Shown: one piece after another, positions 19,446-28,670 of the stretch
How positions within the stretch are numbered: the first letter of the stretch is position 1
Layout: every line of letters begins with the position of its first letter
NCBI GenBank assembly: GCA_943788935.1
Contig: CALSSE010000009.1
Span: 1-64,000, forward strand
DNA length: 64,000 bases
Reading direction: 5' to 3'
DNA from: an uncultured bacterium
GTDB taxonomy: Bacteria; Myxococcota_A; Bradymonadia; UBA7976; VGTA01
Notes under the pieces: model-generated
Seen by the model: only the letters and a program-made list of their open reading frames with translations
Databases searched by the model: none
Told to the model about the DNA's origin: nothing
Position numbers and translations under genes: made by a program

Positions 19446-20340
19446 TGAGGTGGACAGTTTGTCATTCAAGTCAAGATGGGGACCGGGTAAACTTGAAGAC
19501 ATGGATGCTTAAATATAGAAATTAAATAGGGGATTCGATACTTTGGAAGTCGCTAAACCAAACCAAAAGTCGAGATCCCCTTATGACTTACGTCTCAAAA
19601 ATCCTCTCACAGATGCCCGGTGTATTCAAGCCTCAACAGAGAGCAATCTTGGCGCTCCTCAGCGCGCTGATGTGCTTTAATGGGAGAGCGACGATGAGGA
19701 ACTTGGCGCGATATGGAGCTGGGAGCGCGAAGCGACTCAGGAGGTGGGCCTCAGAAGACTTTGATTTCTTTAAGCTGAAGGAGCTGCTCTTAAGTGAGAC
19801 GCTGGCGATCTCATTTGACCTGCGTGAAGATGAGCGACCACGACAAGCGATCTTAATCGACGCGACCTTCACAGCCAAGAGTGGTAAGCATACAGAAGGA
19901 CTAGACTTATTTCACATGGTAGTAGCAAGAGTAAGAACAAGCTGCAACGTGGCCTAGAGTTTAACTTGGTCACAGCTCTCAATATTGATGAGAGAGAAGC
20001 CTATGCGTTGGGCGCGTATCAAAGCAATCGAGAATCTGCGCTAGATGTAGTGTGTGCACAGCTCATCAAGCACAAAAATACCTATCAGAAAGTCTCTCAA
20101 CACGTCGTGGCTGACGGTTATTATGCGAGAGATGGCTTTGTCAGCGCCCTAAAGACGAACGGTTATGAGCTGACCACACTCTTAAGGAGAGATGCCGCGC
20201 TGAGATATCTCTATGAAGGAGAGTACAGCGGACGCAGTCGTCCAAAGTGGTATCTAGGCATCCATACGAGAGGAGAGAGAGGAGAGAGAGGAGAGACTCA
20301 AAAGCGCTGGGCGATCGCGATTCATTATCGCTGAGAGCTC
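19443..20340 (+). mobile_element. IS4-superfamily element, right end missing
   Basis: Left end CAATGAGGTGGACAGTTTGT at 19443-19462 is shared with 10654-10673 and, with one mismatch, with 5265-5284. The transposase follows at 19583. The frame ends without the family's C-terminal Glu region and no matching right end is visible near 20340, so the element is partial. Confidence 0.75.
19583..20334 (+). pseudogene. IS4-superfamily (IS701-like) transposase, frameshifted and truncated
   Basis: The first frame (MTYVSKILSQMPGVFKPQ to HMVVARVRTSCNVA) has the N-terminal helical domain and the first catalytic Asp in QAILIDATFTAKSG. One base is gained or lost at about 19918. The other frame continues SKSKNKLQRGLEFNLVTALN into VADGYYARDGFVSALKTNGY, which carries the second Asp. 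The segment after RWAIAIHYR is missing. Both lesions make it inactive. Confidence 0.82.
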
Positions 20341-20525
20341 TTGATCGTTGATCGATCGACTGAGCTGATCCTTGGGCCAGTGTTGGATCTATGTGGGATG
20401 GATCTTAGCGACGAGATAGACATCGCTTAAAACTGCTAGTAAAGTAATATCTTCGGTCGATCTAAATGATGTGTGACAGCGTGCTCATATCACTCGTACA
20501 CCATCAATCATAAGAGGTGATATTT
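20335..20525. other. intergenic region
   Basis: About 190 bases between the IS remnant and the hydrolase gene, with palindromic words (TTGATCGTTGATCGATCGAC). It must hold the hydrolase promoter; no clear -35/-10 pair chosen. Confidence 0.3.
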
Positions 20526-21593
20526 ATGGACACTCCGGAACTCCCTCCCAATCAAGTCGCGGCTGACACCTCAGCTCACACTCCTCCCTTCGTCAATGAC
20601 TCTGGCGCTCTCCTCGAGGGGAGCATCGCAGAGATTGAGACGATTGAGCTCGGAGGAGTGACGCAGACCGTAATCCTCCGAGGCGCATCGCTCGCGAACC
20701 CTGTCCTCCTCTTCTTACACGGTGGGCCAGGTACATCCGAGTTTAGCCTCGTGCGTCAACGCTGCCCTGAGCTCGAGGAGCTCTTCACGGTCGCGCATTG
20801 GGAGCAGCGAGGATCAGGCTTAAGCTACCACGAGGATATCGACCCCGAGACCATGACGCTCGCTCAGATCGTCGAGGACGCCGCGGAGCTCACGCGATCT
20901 CTCTGTGAGCGCTTTGAGAAGCCTAAGATCTACGTCATGGGTCACTCGTGGGGCACGCTCGTTGGGGCTAACCTCGTCCATAAGTATCCTGAGCTCTTTG
21001 AGGCGTATATCGGCTTTGGTCATGTGGCCTCTACGCTGCGATCAGAGCAGGTGGGCTATGATTGGCTCATCGCTCAGCTCACCGAAGCGGGAGACCATGA
21101 GAACTTGGAGCGCTTCTCCGCGCTACCCCGCCCCGATGAGACGATCGAGACGTTTGAAGAGTGGAACACATACCTCAGGGAACATCGACCGCTCTGCCAA
21201 AAATATGGGGGCGGTAACTCTCACTATGAGGAGTGGGACACTGAGAAGATCATCACGATGTATGATGAGACACCTGAGTATGGCGTTAAGGGCAGTGAGC
21301 GCGTCATGTTGCCAGGGCTTATGTTTAGCATCGAGCATCTGCTGAGCGCGTTCGTGTTTCAAGACCTGTTCAAGAGCTTAACTGAGTTCAAGCTCCCGAT
21401 GTACATCATGAACGGGGTGCATGATTATCAGACGGCACACCAAGTCGCGTATGAATACTACGAGGCGATCAGCGCCCCGAAGAAGCGCTTTATCTCCTTT
21501 GAGCGCTCGGCGCACACGCCGTTCTATGATGAGCCTGAGCGCTTTATGCAGGTGGTCAGAGAGATCATCGCTGAGCGGAGAGGTGCTCTCTAG
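20526..21593 (+). CDS. alpha/beta hydrolase, proline-iminopeptidase-like (S33)
   Basis: About 355 residues. The frame opens at a GTG (20517), but AAGAGGTG lies just ahead of the ATG at 20526, which is the better start. Motifs: oxyanion-hole HGGPG (about residues 65-69), WEQRGSGLS, nucleophile elbow GHSWG (about 138-142, Ser nucleophile), acid in NGVHDYQT (about 298) and base in RSAHTPFYDEP (about 329). The triad is complete. Members cleave N-terminal proline or other small substrates; the substrate cannot be read from sequence. No signal peptide, so cytoplasmic. Composition matches the GC-rich host-like genes. Confidence 0.85.
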   Translation: MDTPELPPNQVAADTSAHTPPFVNDSGALLEGSIAEIETIELGGVTQTVILRGASLANPVLLFLHGGPGTSEFSLVRQRCPELEELFTVAHWEQRGSGLSYHEDIDPETMTLAQIVEDAAELTRSLCERFEKPKIYVMGHSWGTLVGANLVHKYPELFEAYIGFGHVASTLRSEQVGYDWLIAQLTEAGDHENLERFSALPRPDETIETFEEWNTYLREHRPLCQKYGGGNSHYEEWDTEKIITMYDETPEYGVKGSERVMLPGLMFSIEHLLSAFVFQDLFKSLTEFKLPMYIMNGVHDYQTAHQVAYEYYEAISAPKKRFISFERSAHTPFYDEPERFMQVVREIIAERRGAL

Positions 21594-21763
21594 ACTTCGC
21601 CTATCATCAATGTTGGGTTGTACGCAGAAGGCGACAAAAAGCTATGAGTAGATCCGTCCAGGATGAAGACACTTCATGATCATGCCTCATGATCACGCCG
21701 TCAGCGGGGAGCGAGTGAGTTCTGCTCGGCCCGTTCGCGTTGTCCCTGAGTCAGGTAGCCGCT
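21594..21763. other. intergenic region
   Basis: Contains CATGATCATGCCTCATGATCA, an imperfect inverted repeat that could act as a bidirectional stem-loop between the convergent genes. No U-run. Confidence 0.3.
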
Positions 21764-22503
21764 CTAGTTAAACTCATATACGGCCAACCCCGTCTCAGGG
21801 TTTGCGAAATAGAGGTAGCCCTCCGATAGCGCGAATGCATCATTACTCACAACGGTGCCCAACAGATTTTGAAACACTGTCTGGCAGTCTCGGCGCTCTC
21901 CAGAGTCAAAAGGACAAGAACCTCGCCAGATGACTTGATTCTTGACCTCCGTAGGGTTGTCAGAGCCCGATTTGTTAATAAAAATACCTCCATCGTGATC
22001 TTCTGAGATCCAGAGGCCCGCTTGAAGATCGGGGGTAGGTTGGAACGCATCATCTTCCCAAATCGCGAAATCCTGCCATGATTCAATGAACGCTAAGAAT
22101 GAGAAATCTCCCGTCCAAACAAAAGGGAGACTGTCGAATATGGAGAGGCCATCTCGATAAGGTTGGAGCATACGAAGGAGATATCGATCTGCTCAATCAC
22201 CCCACGCTGAGATGCCAAATAGAGACGATCTCGAGTGTTGAAGATCTTATCAATCGTTATGGCGTTGGGTATTATGATTGTGTCACTCTCAACGGAGGTC
22301 TCAGGTGAGCTTAGATTAAGCGATCGCAAGACTCCGATCTCTCGGTCGAGGACATAGAGATGGTCTCCTCGCTTATCAAAAGTGGCGAGCTCAACAGATT
22401 CAATCCACACATCATTTAGGTCGTAAAAAGGTGGCCTATATGATCCGGGCTCAACCTCGGGGGCGCGGAGATCAAAGAGTTGGGGGCCAGACTCCGGCTG
22501 CAT
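21764..22503 (-). pseudogene. beta-propeller-like protein remnant with frameshift
   Basis: Two overlapping frames encode blade-like segments: DKRGDHLYVLDREIGVLRSL and NTRDRLYLASQRGVIEQIDI in the upstream frame, and FALSEGYLYFANPETGLAVY in the downstream frame. They join naturally if one base is corrected near 22175 (EQIDISF followed by MLQPYRDGLSIFDSLPF). No signal peptide or ribosome site precedes the upstream Met; the open frame above it ends at a TAA about 95 bases earlier. I infer a truncated, frameshifted remnant of an exported propeller protein. Confidence 0.55.
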
Positions 22504-22757
22504 GGCTAATAAAAAGTGTTCTGTCCACTTGGAGTCATCCCGTCCTAGCGGTAGCCGAGAAGCCGAACGAAATGTCCGTTACTGGTCAAGTGGGGGAAAG
22601 GGGGCGCTGTATCTTGCGCTTATAGAGAGCTTCGACGAGTTAGCAGAGTTATCTAGTATTTGAACAAGTGCTAGACTTCTTGAGGTCTAAGTGTTTAATT
22701 TTAAAACTCGGTTATTTTACCTATCCCTATGAAAATATCGCTAATAAGAGTTAAAAG
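22504..22757. other. intergenic region, composition change
   Basis: The sequence changes from GC-rich to strongly AT-rich near 22640, which I take as the left edge of an acquired island. No gene seen. Confidence 0.35.
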
Positions 22758-23543
22758 ATGTCACAGATTCAATACGTAGAAGGTCAAATTCTTCCTTTAA
22801 GAAATCAATTACAAAATCACGGGCTTTATCATCAATTGAACAGTCTTAAAGATGTTCAGGTATTTATGTCAATGCATGTTTTTGCTGTTTGGGACTTCAT
22901 GTCTTTGCTCAAGGCCCTTCAAAATGAGCTAACAAACACATCTATTCCATGGACTCCTAAACCTGAGGCTTCTTTAGCCAGATTCATTAATGAAATCGTT
23001 CACGCTGAGGAAAGTGACATTAATGAAAAAGGAGAGGCTAAGAGTCATTTTGAAATGTATCTAGATGCCATGAAACAGATAGGTGCAGATGACTCTCAAA
23101 TCGTAAAATTTATTGAAAACATCAAGGCAGGTCAATCTGTACAAAAATCACTGGAGGAAATCGAGATCGATTCAGCGGTTAAGGACTTTGTGAAATTCAC
23201 ATTTGATACAATTGATTCTGGAAAAAGTCATTGTATTGCTGCCGCGTTTACTTTTGGCAGAGAAGACGTAATTCCTGATATGTTTATTGAAATTCTTAAA
23301 AAAGCAGATGCAGAAAATGAGCATTACAATAAACTGAGATATTACCTCGATCGTCATATAGAACTAGATGGAGACGAGCACGGACCTCTTTCATTAAAAA
23401 TGGTTAAAGAGATCTGTGGTGATGATTCAAGTAAATGCAAGGACGTAGTTGAGGTTTCAAGACAAGCATTGAAGTACCGAATATTACTGTGGGATGGAAT
23501 AGAACGTTCGATAGTGAAAGCGAAAAATAAAGTTTTGTTTTAA
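22758..23543 (+). CDS. DUF3050 family protein (haem-oxygenase-like fold)
   Basis: 261 residues matching the DUF3050 pattern: [50 protein letters not shown], then the conserved end [17 protein letters not shown]. The His and Glu residues in HVFAVWD, EIVHAEE and [10 protein letters not shown] are placed as possible metal ligands of the haem-oxygenase-like diiron superfamily; the actual reaction is unknown. Family proteins are common in Bacteroidota and marine bacteria and have about this length, so the gene looks complete. Only a weak ribosome site (TAAAAG) is present, and composition is far more AT-rich than the flanks, consistent with acquisition. Confidence 0.85.
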   Translation: MSQIQYVEGQILPLRNQLQNHGLYHQLNSLKDVQVFMSMHVFAVWDFMSLLKALQNELTNTSIPWTPKPEASLARFINEIVHAEESDINEKGEAKSHFEMYLDAMKQIGADDSQIVKFIENIKAGQSVQKSLEEIEIDSAVKDFVKFTFDTIDSGKSHCIAAAFTFGREDVIPDMFIEILKKADAENEHYNKLRYYLDRHIELDGDEHGPLSLKMVKEICGDDSSKCKDVVEVSRQALKYRILLWDGIERSIVKAKNKVLF

Positions 23544-23606
23544 AGGGAAAACCACTTGCGGCTGTTTTTCGTTTTTATTTTCACTATATTCGTTAGACTC
23601 TGCTAC

Positions 23607-23819
23607 ATGAAAAATTCGTTGATTCTATATGGGCTTTTGCTTCTTTGTTCACCTTTATTGGCGCAAACAAACAATTTTCAACCCTGGTCCATTCAGGCCA
23701 ATCTTTCTTCTAATCAAGAAGTAGAGAAAAGTCAAGAAATCGTTGAATATAAAGAGGATTGGACGGAAGTTAAAACAGAGCGTACATCCCTCTCACTCTT
23801 CGCCCTTGAAATGACATAA
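23607..23819 (+). pseudogene. N-terminal fragment of a Bacteroidota-like exported protein
   Basis: The frame can start at 23556, but MKNSLILYGLLLLCSPLLAQTNN (ATG 23607) is a classical signal peptide ending in A-Q, a style typical of Bacteroidota. The mature part (FQPWSIQANLSSNQEVEKSQ) is only about 50 residues. The frame then leaves low-GC sequence near 23780 and stops, so the rest was deleted. It follows DUF3050 by 60 bases and both probably arrived together. Confidence 0.5.
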
Positions 23820-23870
23820 CGCGAGGCAAAACAGAGCGTCGTCGAGGGAGCCAGAGAGATTGAGGACGAG

Positions 23871-24248
23871 TCAAGAACCCTGTCTTCGCTCGTAAGCTGT
23901 CTCGATGTAGGTATCGCCACTACTGAAAACACCCCAATGATAATTATTCATGACTTGTGGGTTGTTGTAGACAGAATCGTATACTTCTTGATAACTTTTG
24001 TTTGGATATGCTCCCTTTCTCTGATAACGGGCTTGACAGCGATTAACGTCACTTACAAATGCCAAATAACCTTGAGCAAGAGTATCGAAACACTGATCAC
24101 CGAGTAAGTCATGGACCCACTGTAGCATAATTGTGCTTAATTCTTTGTAAAGTTCTGGGTTTCGAGCTTGTGTATCGAGAACTGATCGAACATACAGTGG
24201 TGCATGTGTTCCTAAAGCATCAAGAAGTTTCTGGTTAAGCTTATCCAA
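23871..24248 (-). pseudogene. probable methyltransferase-like fragment downstream of ACP
   Basis: 125 residues with an N-terminal helix (KLNQKLLDALGTHAPLYVRS), then YLAFVSDVNRCQARYQRKGAYPNKSYQEVYDSVYN and NNYHWGVF. This looks like the cap region that precedes the Rossmann core in some SAM-dependent methyltransferases of capsule or secondary-metabolite loci, but no glycine-rich SAM motif is present. The frame ends after a short unrelated tail (YIETAYERRQGS) just where composition changes, so the catalytic part is probably lost. It overlaps the ACP gene by eight bases, which indicates one operon. Identification is tentative. Confidence 0.45.
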
Positions 24249-24477
24249 GAGGGGCTCCTTTTACCTTTAAACTTTCGAGTATATCTCCAAGGCATTTGAA
24301 AGCACTAACTTCTTCTAAGCTGAACTCAATATCATATTCATCTTCTACAGCTGAAATCATATCCCAGTGTGACAAAGAGTCCCATGAGGCAAAATCAGCG
24401 GCTGTCGATGCTGCATCTAAAGATTCGATAGGTATTTCCAGGGCTTCTGCACATATTTGAAAAAATCTTTTACTCAT
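24241..24477 (-). CDS. acyl carrier protein
   Basis: 78 residues, usual ACP length. The phosphopantetheine-attachment Ser is in WDSLSHWDM (Ser about 34), followed by the characteristic acidic helix ISAVEDEYDIEFS. It differs from fatty-acid ACPs (no DSLDTVE) and fits the stand-alone carriers of FkbH-type loci, on which a glyceryl or related three-carbon unit is loaded. It lies 14 bases downstream of the FkbH-like remnant and overlaps the next ORF, so it was part of that operon. It appears intact. Confidence 0.82.
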   Translation of the reverse strand: MSKRFFQICAEALEIPIESLDAASTAADFASWDSLSHWDMISAVEDEYDIEFSLEEVSAFKCLGDILESLKVKGAPLG

Positions 24478-24491
24478 AATTAATGGCTTTC

Positions 24492-25717
24492 TTATATGAC
24501 AAGAGAGTAATTTGTTTGCTCATCGCATTGGCTGGTAATTGTAAAACCAACACTATCATAAAATTTTGAAAATCTTTGGTTTTTCTTTGTTTTTATCCAC
24601 TTCGCTTTTAGTTTTGAGCGATCTCTTTGGGTTACACTTGATTTAATCTTTTGCATAATCAATTCTTCAACAGATCTACCTAATACCCTACAACTCATTA
24701 TAAATGTATCAATAAATACGCTTTCTGGAGAATATGAATAATCTAGGATGACGATTGAGACTATTCCGTGATCGGTATATTTATCTGTGAGTTTTAAAGG
24801 AAGTATCTGAAATCTAGATGATTGGTGCATCTGCTTGATTTCATCCACATTACGACGAATTGTAGTCATATTAAATTGATTAGATTTATTTATTAATTGC
24901 GTTACACGTTGAAAACACTCTTCAGTGGGTACAACATTAAGAGTCATCTCCAGAGATTTGATAAAACTGGTAAAGTCTACAGACTGCTCTTTATCTTTCT
25001 TAATCTGTTGAGATATTTTGTACTGCTCAGCACGGTTTATATCTTCGTTTGTTACATCTAAAATATTGAACCCTAAACAATCCGTTAGCGTTTTTGCTAG
25101 TTTAGAAAGATCTTCCGGAAAAGGAAGAACTGTGACCTCTGGAAATTGATCAATAACTGACTGGCGCTCGTTTTCTTAAACGGTTGCTTGATTGCATACC
25201 ACTTTACATAATCAAAAAACTGCTCCAGTCCAGTTTGAGCAATTAGGCGATCTGTATTTATTAAGAATACCGACTCATTGTCATGGACATAGTCCATTAA
25301 AGATCGGTTTACATCTAAAATCATTGAGTAATTACCAAAAGTACTGTTTTCATCAAAGGTATAAAAGTGATCAAAACCACAACTTGGATATGTGAACATT
25401 ATGAGGTTAATACCATGATGCTTCGCAAAAGTGACAGCAGCTTGATAATTCGATAGGGCAGCTGCAACTACATCTTGTACTTGCTTGACAGAAAACTTAC
25501 CGCTTTGAGTCAGAAAGTTACTTTCAACTTCTTCCCAAAGCATAGATATAATGAGATAATTTGGGGGCGACTTATGTAGATCACTTTCCAAATCTGAAAG
25601 TTGGTACATCAGTTCATTATATTCATAAGTTTCAACCGATTCACAGTCGGGTATTTGTTTCAATAAGTCTTTCTTAATCCAATTTGAAGTGTAATTAGTT
25701 AATAGTGCTAATTTCAT
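24492..25717 (-). pseudogene. FkbH-like protein with HAD catalytic core deleted
   Basis: FkbH proteins load a glyceryl unit from 1,3-bisphosphoglycerate onto an ACP; they have an N-terminal SGNH-like region, a HAD-superfamily core and a GNAT-like C-terminus. Here the first frame (25717-25097, MKLALLTNYTSNWIKKDLL to YVKWYAIKQPF) is the N-terminal region. The C-terminal part lies in another frame from about 25170: ERQSVIDQFPEVTVLPFPED, then VTQLINKSNQFNMTTIRRN and FIMSCRVLGRSVEELIM, all FkbH signatures. The HAD core with its catalytic Asp pair, roughly 150 residues, is missing between KQPF and ERQSV, so this is an internal deletion. Strongly AT-rich. Confidence 0.82.
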
Positions 25718-25991
25718 TAAATAATCCTTTCTGTGATTGATAAGTCTACATCCGATGTGTACTGAACTTCATATTGAGCATGTGGCGAGAATAGGTAAAA
25801 TAAGAGAGTTGCAAAATAGAACAGTGATCAGCCGTGGTCAAGATTTCCTTTTAAAAGTTGTCTCATCATAGAACACTGAAGTGGATCTAGCCATCACCCC
25901 ACTGAGCTCAAAATACACCGCCCCCTTACCCCCATGAACCTCACGGCGACTCCTGTTCAAAAAATCAACATCAGCCCGACTCCCCCACGTC
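25718..25991. other. edge of AT-rich island and IS91 flank
   Basis: The first half is the AT-rich upstream region of the FkbH remnant. At about 25870-25990 it becomes GC-rich with GGGGGTAAGGGGGCGG on the minus strand, probably the 3' end of the IS91-type element that follows. No gene. Confidence 0.35.
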
Positions 25992-26840
25992 TCATGGAGG
26001 ACCACGCGCGCCTTCTGTATAAGGTAAAAGCGCCACGATCGCCTCTGGACCTCGAACTAAAGCGATTCGTTGCATCGTGCCTAAACACTGAGGACAGCGC
26101 TCCACGTCGACGCGGAACACGCGCTTCAAGAGCTCGGCCCACAACACCCAATAGACGTGTCGACGCTCTCGCTCTTGAGCGTGCAGAGAGCGCTCACCCT
26201 GCGCGGTCATGCGCTTCACGGCTGCTTGAAAGCGAGAGCTCGGCGCGTATACACCATGATAGCGGAGCTGGTGTTTACGTGGAGGTGGGATCAACGCAGC
26301 TAAGCGCTCAAGGAGCTCTGGCCCCTCAAAGAAAATACCACGCGCGCCGCTCTTCCAAGTACGCTTAAACTTGTAATAGAGTCGTCCATCTTCGAGCTCG
26401 TCGAGCCGATTTTGAGCGATCACGGGGCGTTGAACATAGCGACATAAGCGCTCTAACCGATCGCGCTCAGACGCCTCAATCACGGTGTTCGCGTGTATAT
26501 TAAACCCCGAATGAGACACGCAGAGCGCTGAGCTTGATACAGGCGCGTTCGTGGTGTGGTCTGAGTCGAGCTCAAGCGGTTGGCCCGCGCTTGGACCAAA
26601 GGCGTGGCGGAGCCTAGAGCTCGCGGCATAACAACGTAAGAGCTGCGTCGCCTCGTCGGAGAGAGGCTCGTCGTCCCAATGTAAGACGAAGCTCTGCTCA
26701 GAGGCGGGGAGACCAGGCGTGAGCGGTCGCAGGTAGCCTCTACGGATAAAGCGGCGCGTGAGTCGGTGTTCATAGAGCACGAGGATGTCTTTGAGATCCT
26801 GCTCATCTAGGTGAGGCGCGGGAATAAAGCGCGCATCCAT
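25992..26840 (-). pseudogene. IS91-family transposase C-terminal half (copy 2)
   Basis: 282 residues. ARFIPAPHLDEQDLKDILVL begins in the middle of the family. It continues with GFNIHANTVIEASERDRLER, LCRYVQRPVIAQNRL, WKSGARGIFFEGPELLER and IPPPRKHQLRYHGVYAPSSR, and ends with the zinc-binding-like CPQCLGTM. The N-terminal zinc finger and the two-Tyr HUH core are missing, so it is inactive. It is the longest of three related fragments in the window and can serve as reference for the other two. Confidence 0.85.
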
Positions 26841-27288
26841 CGATAAATCTTTCGTCGGTCATGAGACATTTTAGCGTACTCAATGAGACTTCAAATCCTG
26901 ATTTTAGTGTTCCTAAACAAGTCTTTCTCCTAAATCTATATATTTATTAAGTGCTTAGTTAGGGAGCTTATAACTCAACTATGATGATCAAAGGGATGCA
27001 AGGGTAATCGTTTGTTATTTCCTACAGAACAATCAGCTCAATTAAATGGCAGTATAAGATGTCGTGAAAGTCTCGGTGAACTGCTCACATTTTACCATCG
27101 ACAAGCAGCATAAAAAGAGCAGATAAAAAATTAAGCCTAATTTGGAGCTAAGTTTATGTATTAAAAGTATAATTTCCGGAAATAACATTTTGACCTTACG
27201 GGAGAAATTTTTTTCGTCTGTTTGTGTATCATCTATCGTTGAGATCGTTTTAAGATAGTAAACATCTTAAGTTTAAAAGGTCAGGCTA
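26841..27288. other. AT-rich intergenic region
   Basis: About 450 bases, strongly AT-rich, ahead of the toxin-antitoxin-like pair. TTTCCGGAAAT near 27172 is a short palindrome and TTGTGTATCATC lies close to the first gene; either could be regulatory, but nothing is certain. No ORF of note. Confidence 0.3.
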
Positions 27289-27555
27289 ATGTCAGAGCCA
27301 AAAGTACAGAGTGTAAGCTCGAGAGAAACTCAATTAAATCAAGCGGTTCATAAAGGGCTTGTTATTGAAGAATTATATCGAGCTGGACTTGAAATGAAGC
27401 GCTGTCAGCTTGAGAGAGAACATCCAGACTTATCAAGGGAAGCAATAGAGGAATTATTTTATCAATGGCTCTCTCAACCCCCAAGCGATACTGCAAGCTG
27501 GGCAACACTTACCATTGTTAACCCTCGCTTAAAGCCTACTTCTTCTCACCACTAA
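27289..27555 (+). CDS. small protein upstream of nucleotidyltransferase, possible antitoxin
   Basis: 88 residues, helical and charged (HKGLVIEELYRAGLEMKRCQ, EHPDLSREAIEELFYQWLSQ), ending in a flexible tail with TIVNPRLKP. No named family recognised. It lies 13 bases upstream of the nucleotidyltransferase gene in the same AT-rich island, so the pair is an operon. A small protein before an NTase toxin fits a type IV or related toxin-antitoxin layout; that role is inferred from position only. Confidence 0.6.
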   Translation: MSEPKVQSVSSRETQLNQAVHKGLVIEELYRAGLEMKRCQLEREHPDLSREAIEELFYQWLSQPPSDTASWATLTIVNPRLKPTSSHH

Positions 27556-27568
27556 AAGTCATTGTCCA

Positions 27569-28174
27569 ATGCATGCTTTCCACCTAAAAACTTCACTCAT
27601 TCAAGTACAAAGTATATTTTATGATTTAGGGTATTCTTGGGCCTTAGTGGGTGGTTTAGCAGTTTCTGCTAGATGTGAACCACGATTTACCAATGACCTT
27701 GATTTAGCGATTTCTGTTGCCTCCGATGAACAGGCTGAATCATTGACCTTTAAGCTCATTAAGCGTGGGGCAAGTTTAGAGTTTACCCTTGATCAAGATG
27801 AGCAAAAACGTCTTTCAATGGTTAGTCTTAAGCTTGATCAAACAAGTCATACCTCCATAGATTTACTCTTTGCTTCATCAGGTATTGAAGCAGAAATCAC
27901 CCAAAGTGCAGAGCTCCTTGAAGTTTTTCCTCACATCATCATACCGGTTGCATCACTTTCTCATCTAGCCGCTTTGAAATTATTATCTGTATCCATGAAA
28001 CGAATGAAAGACTTATCGGACTTGAACGTTCTTAAAGAGGCGATGAATCGTCAAGAGTTAGAGCAAGTTTTAGAGGCTTGCCGCTTGATTACAAGCAGAG
28101 GGTACAATAGAGGTTTCGACTTAGAAGCTAGATATCAACGCTGGGTAGAAGGCAAGCTGCCTATCACTGATTAA
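27569..28174 (+). CDS. AbiEii-type nucleotidyltransferase, possible toxin
   Basis: 201 residues with the minimal nucleotidyltransferase signature: GG motif in WALVGGLAVSAR (about 24-35) and catalytic acids in RFTNDLDLAI (Asp 43 and 45), with a third candidate Asp in SIDLLFASSG. The order and spacing match AbiEii/MNT-like proteins. Some are toxins that transfer nucleotides to tRNA or protein; others are orphan enzymes. The C-terminal helical part (LSHLAALKLLSVSMKRMKDL, then RSYN-like RGYNRGFD) is also family-like. Length is complete for a short member. Confidence 0.78.
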   Translation: MHAFHLKTSLIQVQSIFYDLGYSWALVGGLAVSARCEPRFTNDLDLAISVASDEQAESLTFKLIKRGASLEFTLDQDEQKRLSMVSLKLDQTSHTSIDLLFASSGIEAEITQSAELLEVFPHIIIPVASLSHLAALKLLSVSMKRMKDLSDLNVLKEAMNRQELEQVLEACRLITSRGYNRGFDLEARYQRWVEGKLPITD

Positions 28175-28249
28175 GCTCTTTTTTGCTTGTGAATTATGTA
28201 AGCTGTGGCTACCAAGGAACCAAGGAGTTATTTAAACCATAATACCTCC

Positions 28250-28424
28250 ATAAATGAACCCAACGAAATTTGAGGGCTGCCTAACAATTCGAATTGATAA
28301 AGAATATTCCAAGCGATGACAGACTCTACCCTTCGTGAGTTTTCACCTCTCGCTCTGAGTTCATTACCTATCAGTTTTTGTATCGAAAGAACATGTTTTC
28401 AACTTCACTTTGACCGTAATAGCC
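28250..28424 (-). pseudogene. IS5-family transposase C-terminal fragment (copy D)
   Basis: On the minus strand GYYGQSEVENMFFRYKN is followed, after a one-base loss, by ELRARGENSRRVESVIAWNI and FELLGSPQ. It matches 36775-36950 along its length. The piece joins an unassigned 230-base stretch (28427-28659, open in the minus frame, no family recognised) just before Y1 copy 2. Confidence 0.8.
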
Positions 28425-28670
28425 TTATCTCGAGGGATACTTCTTCTAAGTCTTTAAAAGCGGCTTCTCCATCAAGTTCCGCACCGCCAACAAAAGCGCT
28501 CATAAAATCCCCCTCTCCAAATACGTCAACCGCGTCTGTCAACGATCGAATCCAAGGCACCAACGTCACCAACGTAGCAGACTCTTGTCTTTGGTTCTCT
28601 ATCCCTAAGTGTAACGATTGAGGAGACCAAGATCGTTGCATAAGTAGACCCTTCAACATAGGAGTGACTT

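Noticed and set aside
22504..22640. Possible IS66-like terminal sequence near TAAGCGCAAGATAC on the minus strand
   Set aside because: Only a few bases match the GTAAGCG-type ends and no partner end or gene is present.
25934..26368. 144-residue plus ORF opposite IS91 copy 2
   Set aside because: Antisense shadow of a clear transposase fragment.
28427..28659. 84-residue minus ORF before Y1 copy 2
   Set aside because: No family recognised, joined directly to an IS5 fragment, no ribosome site; left as unassigned sequence.
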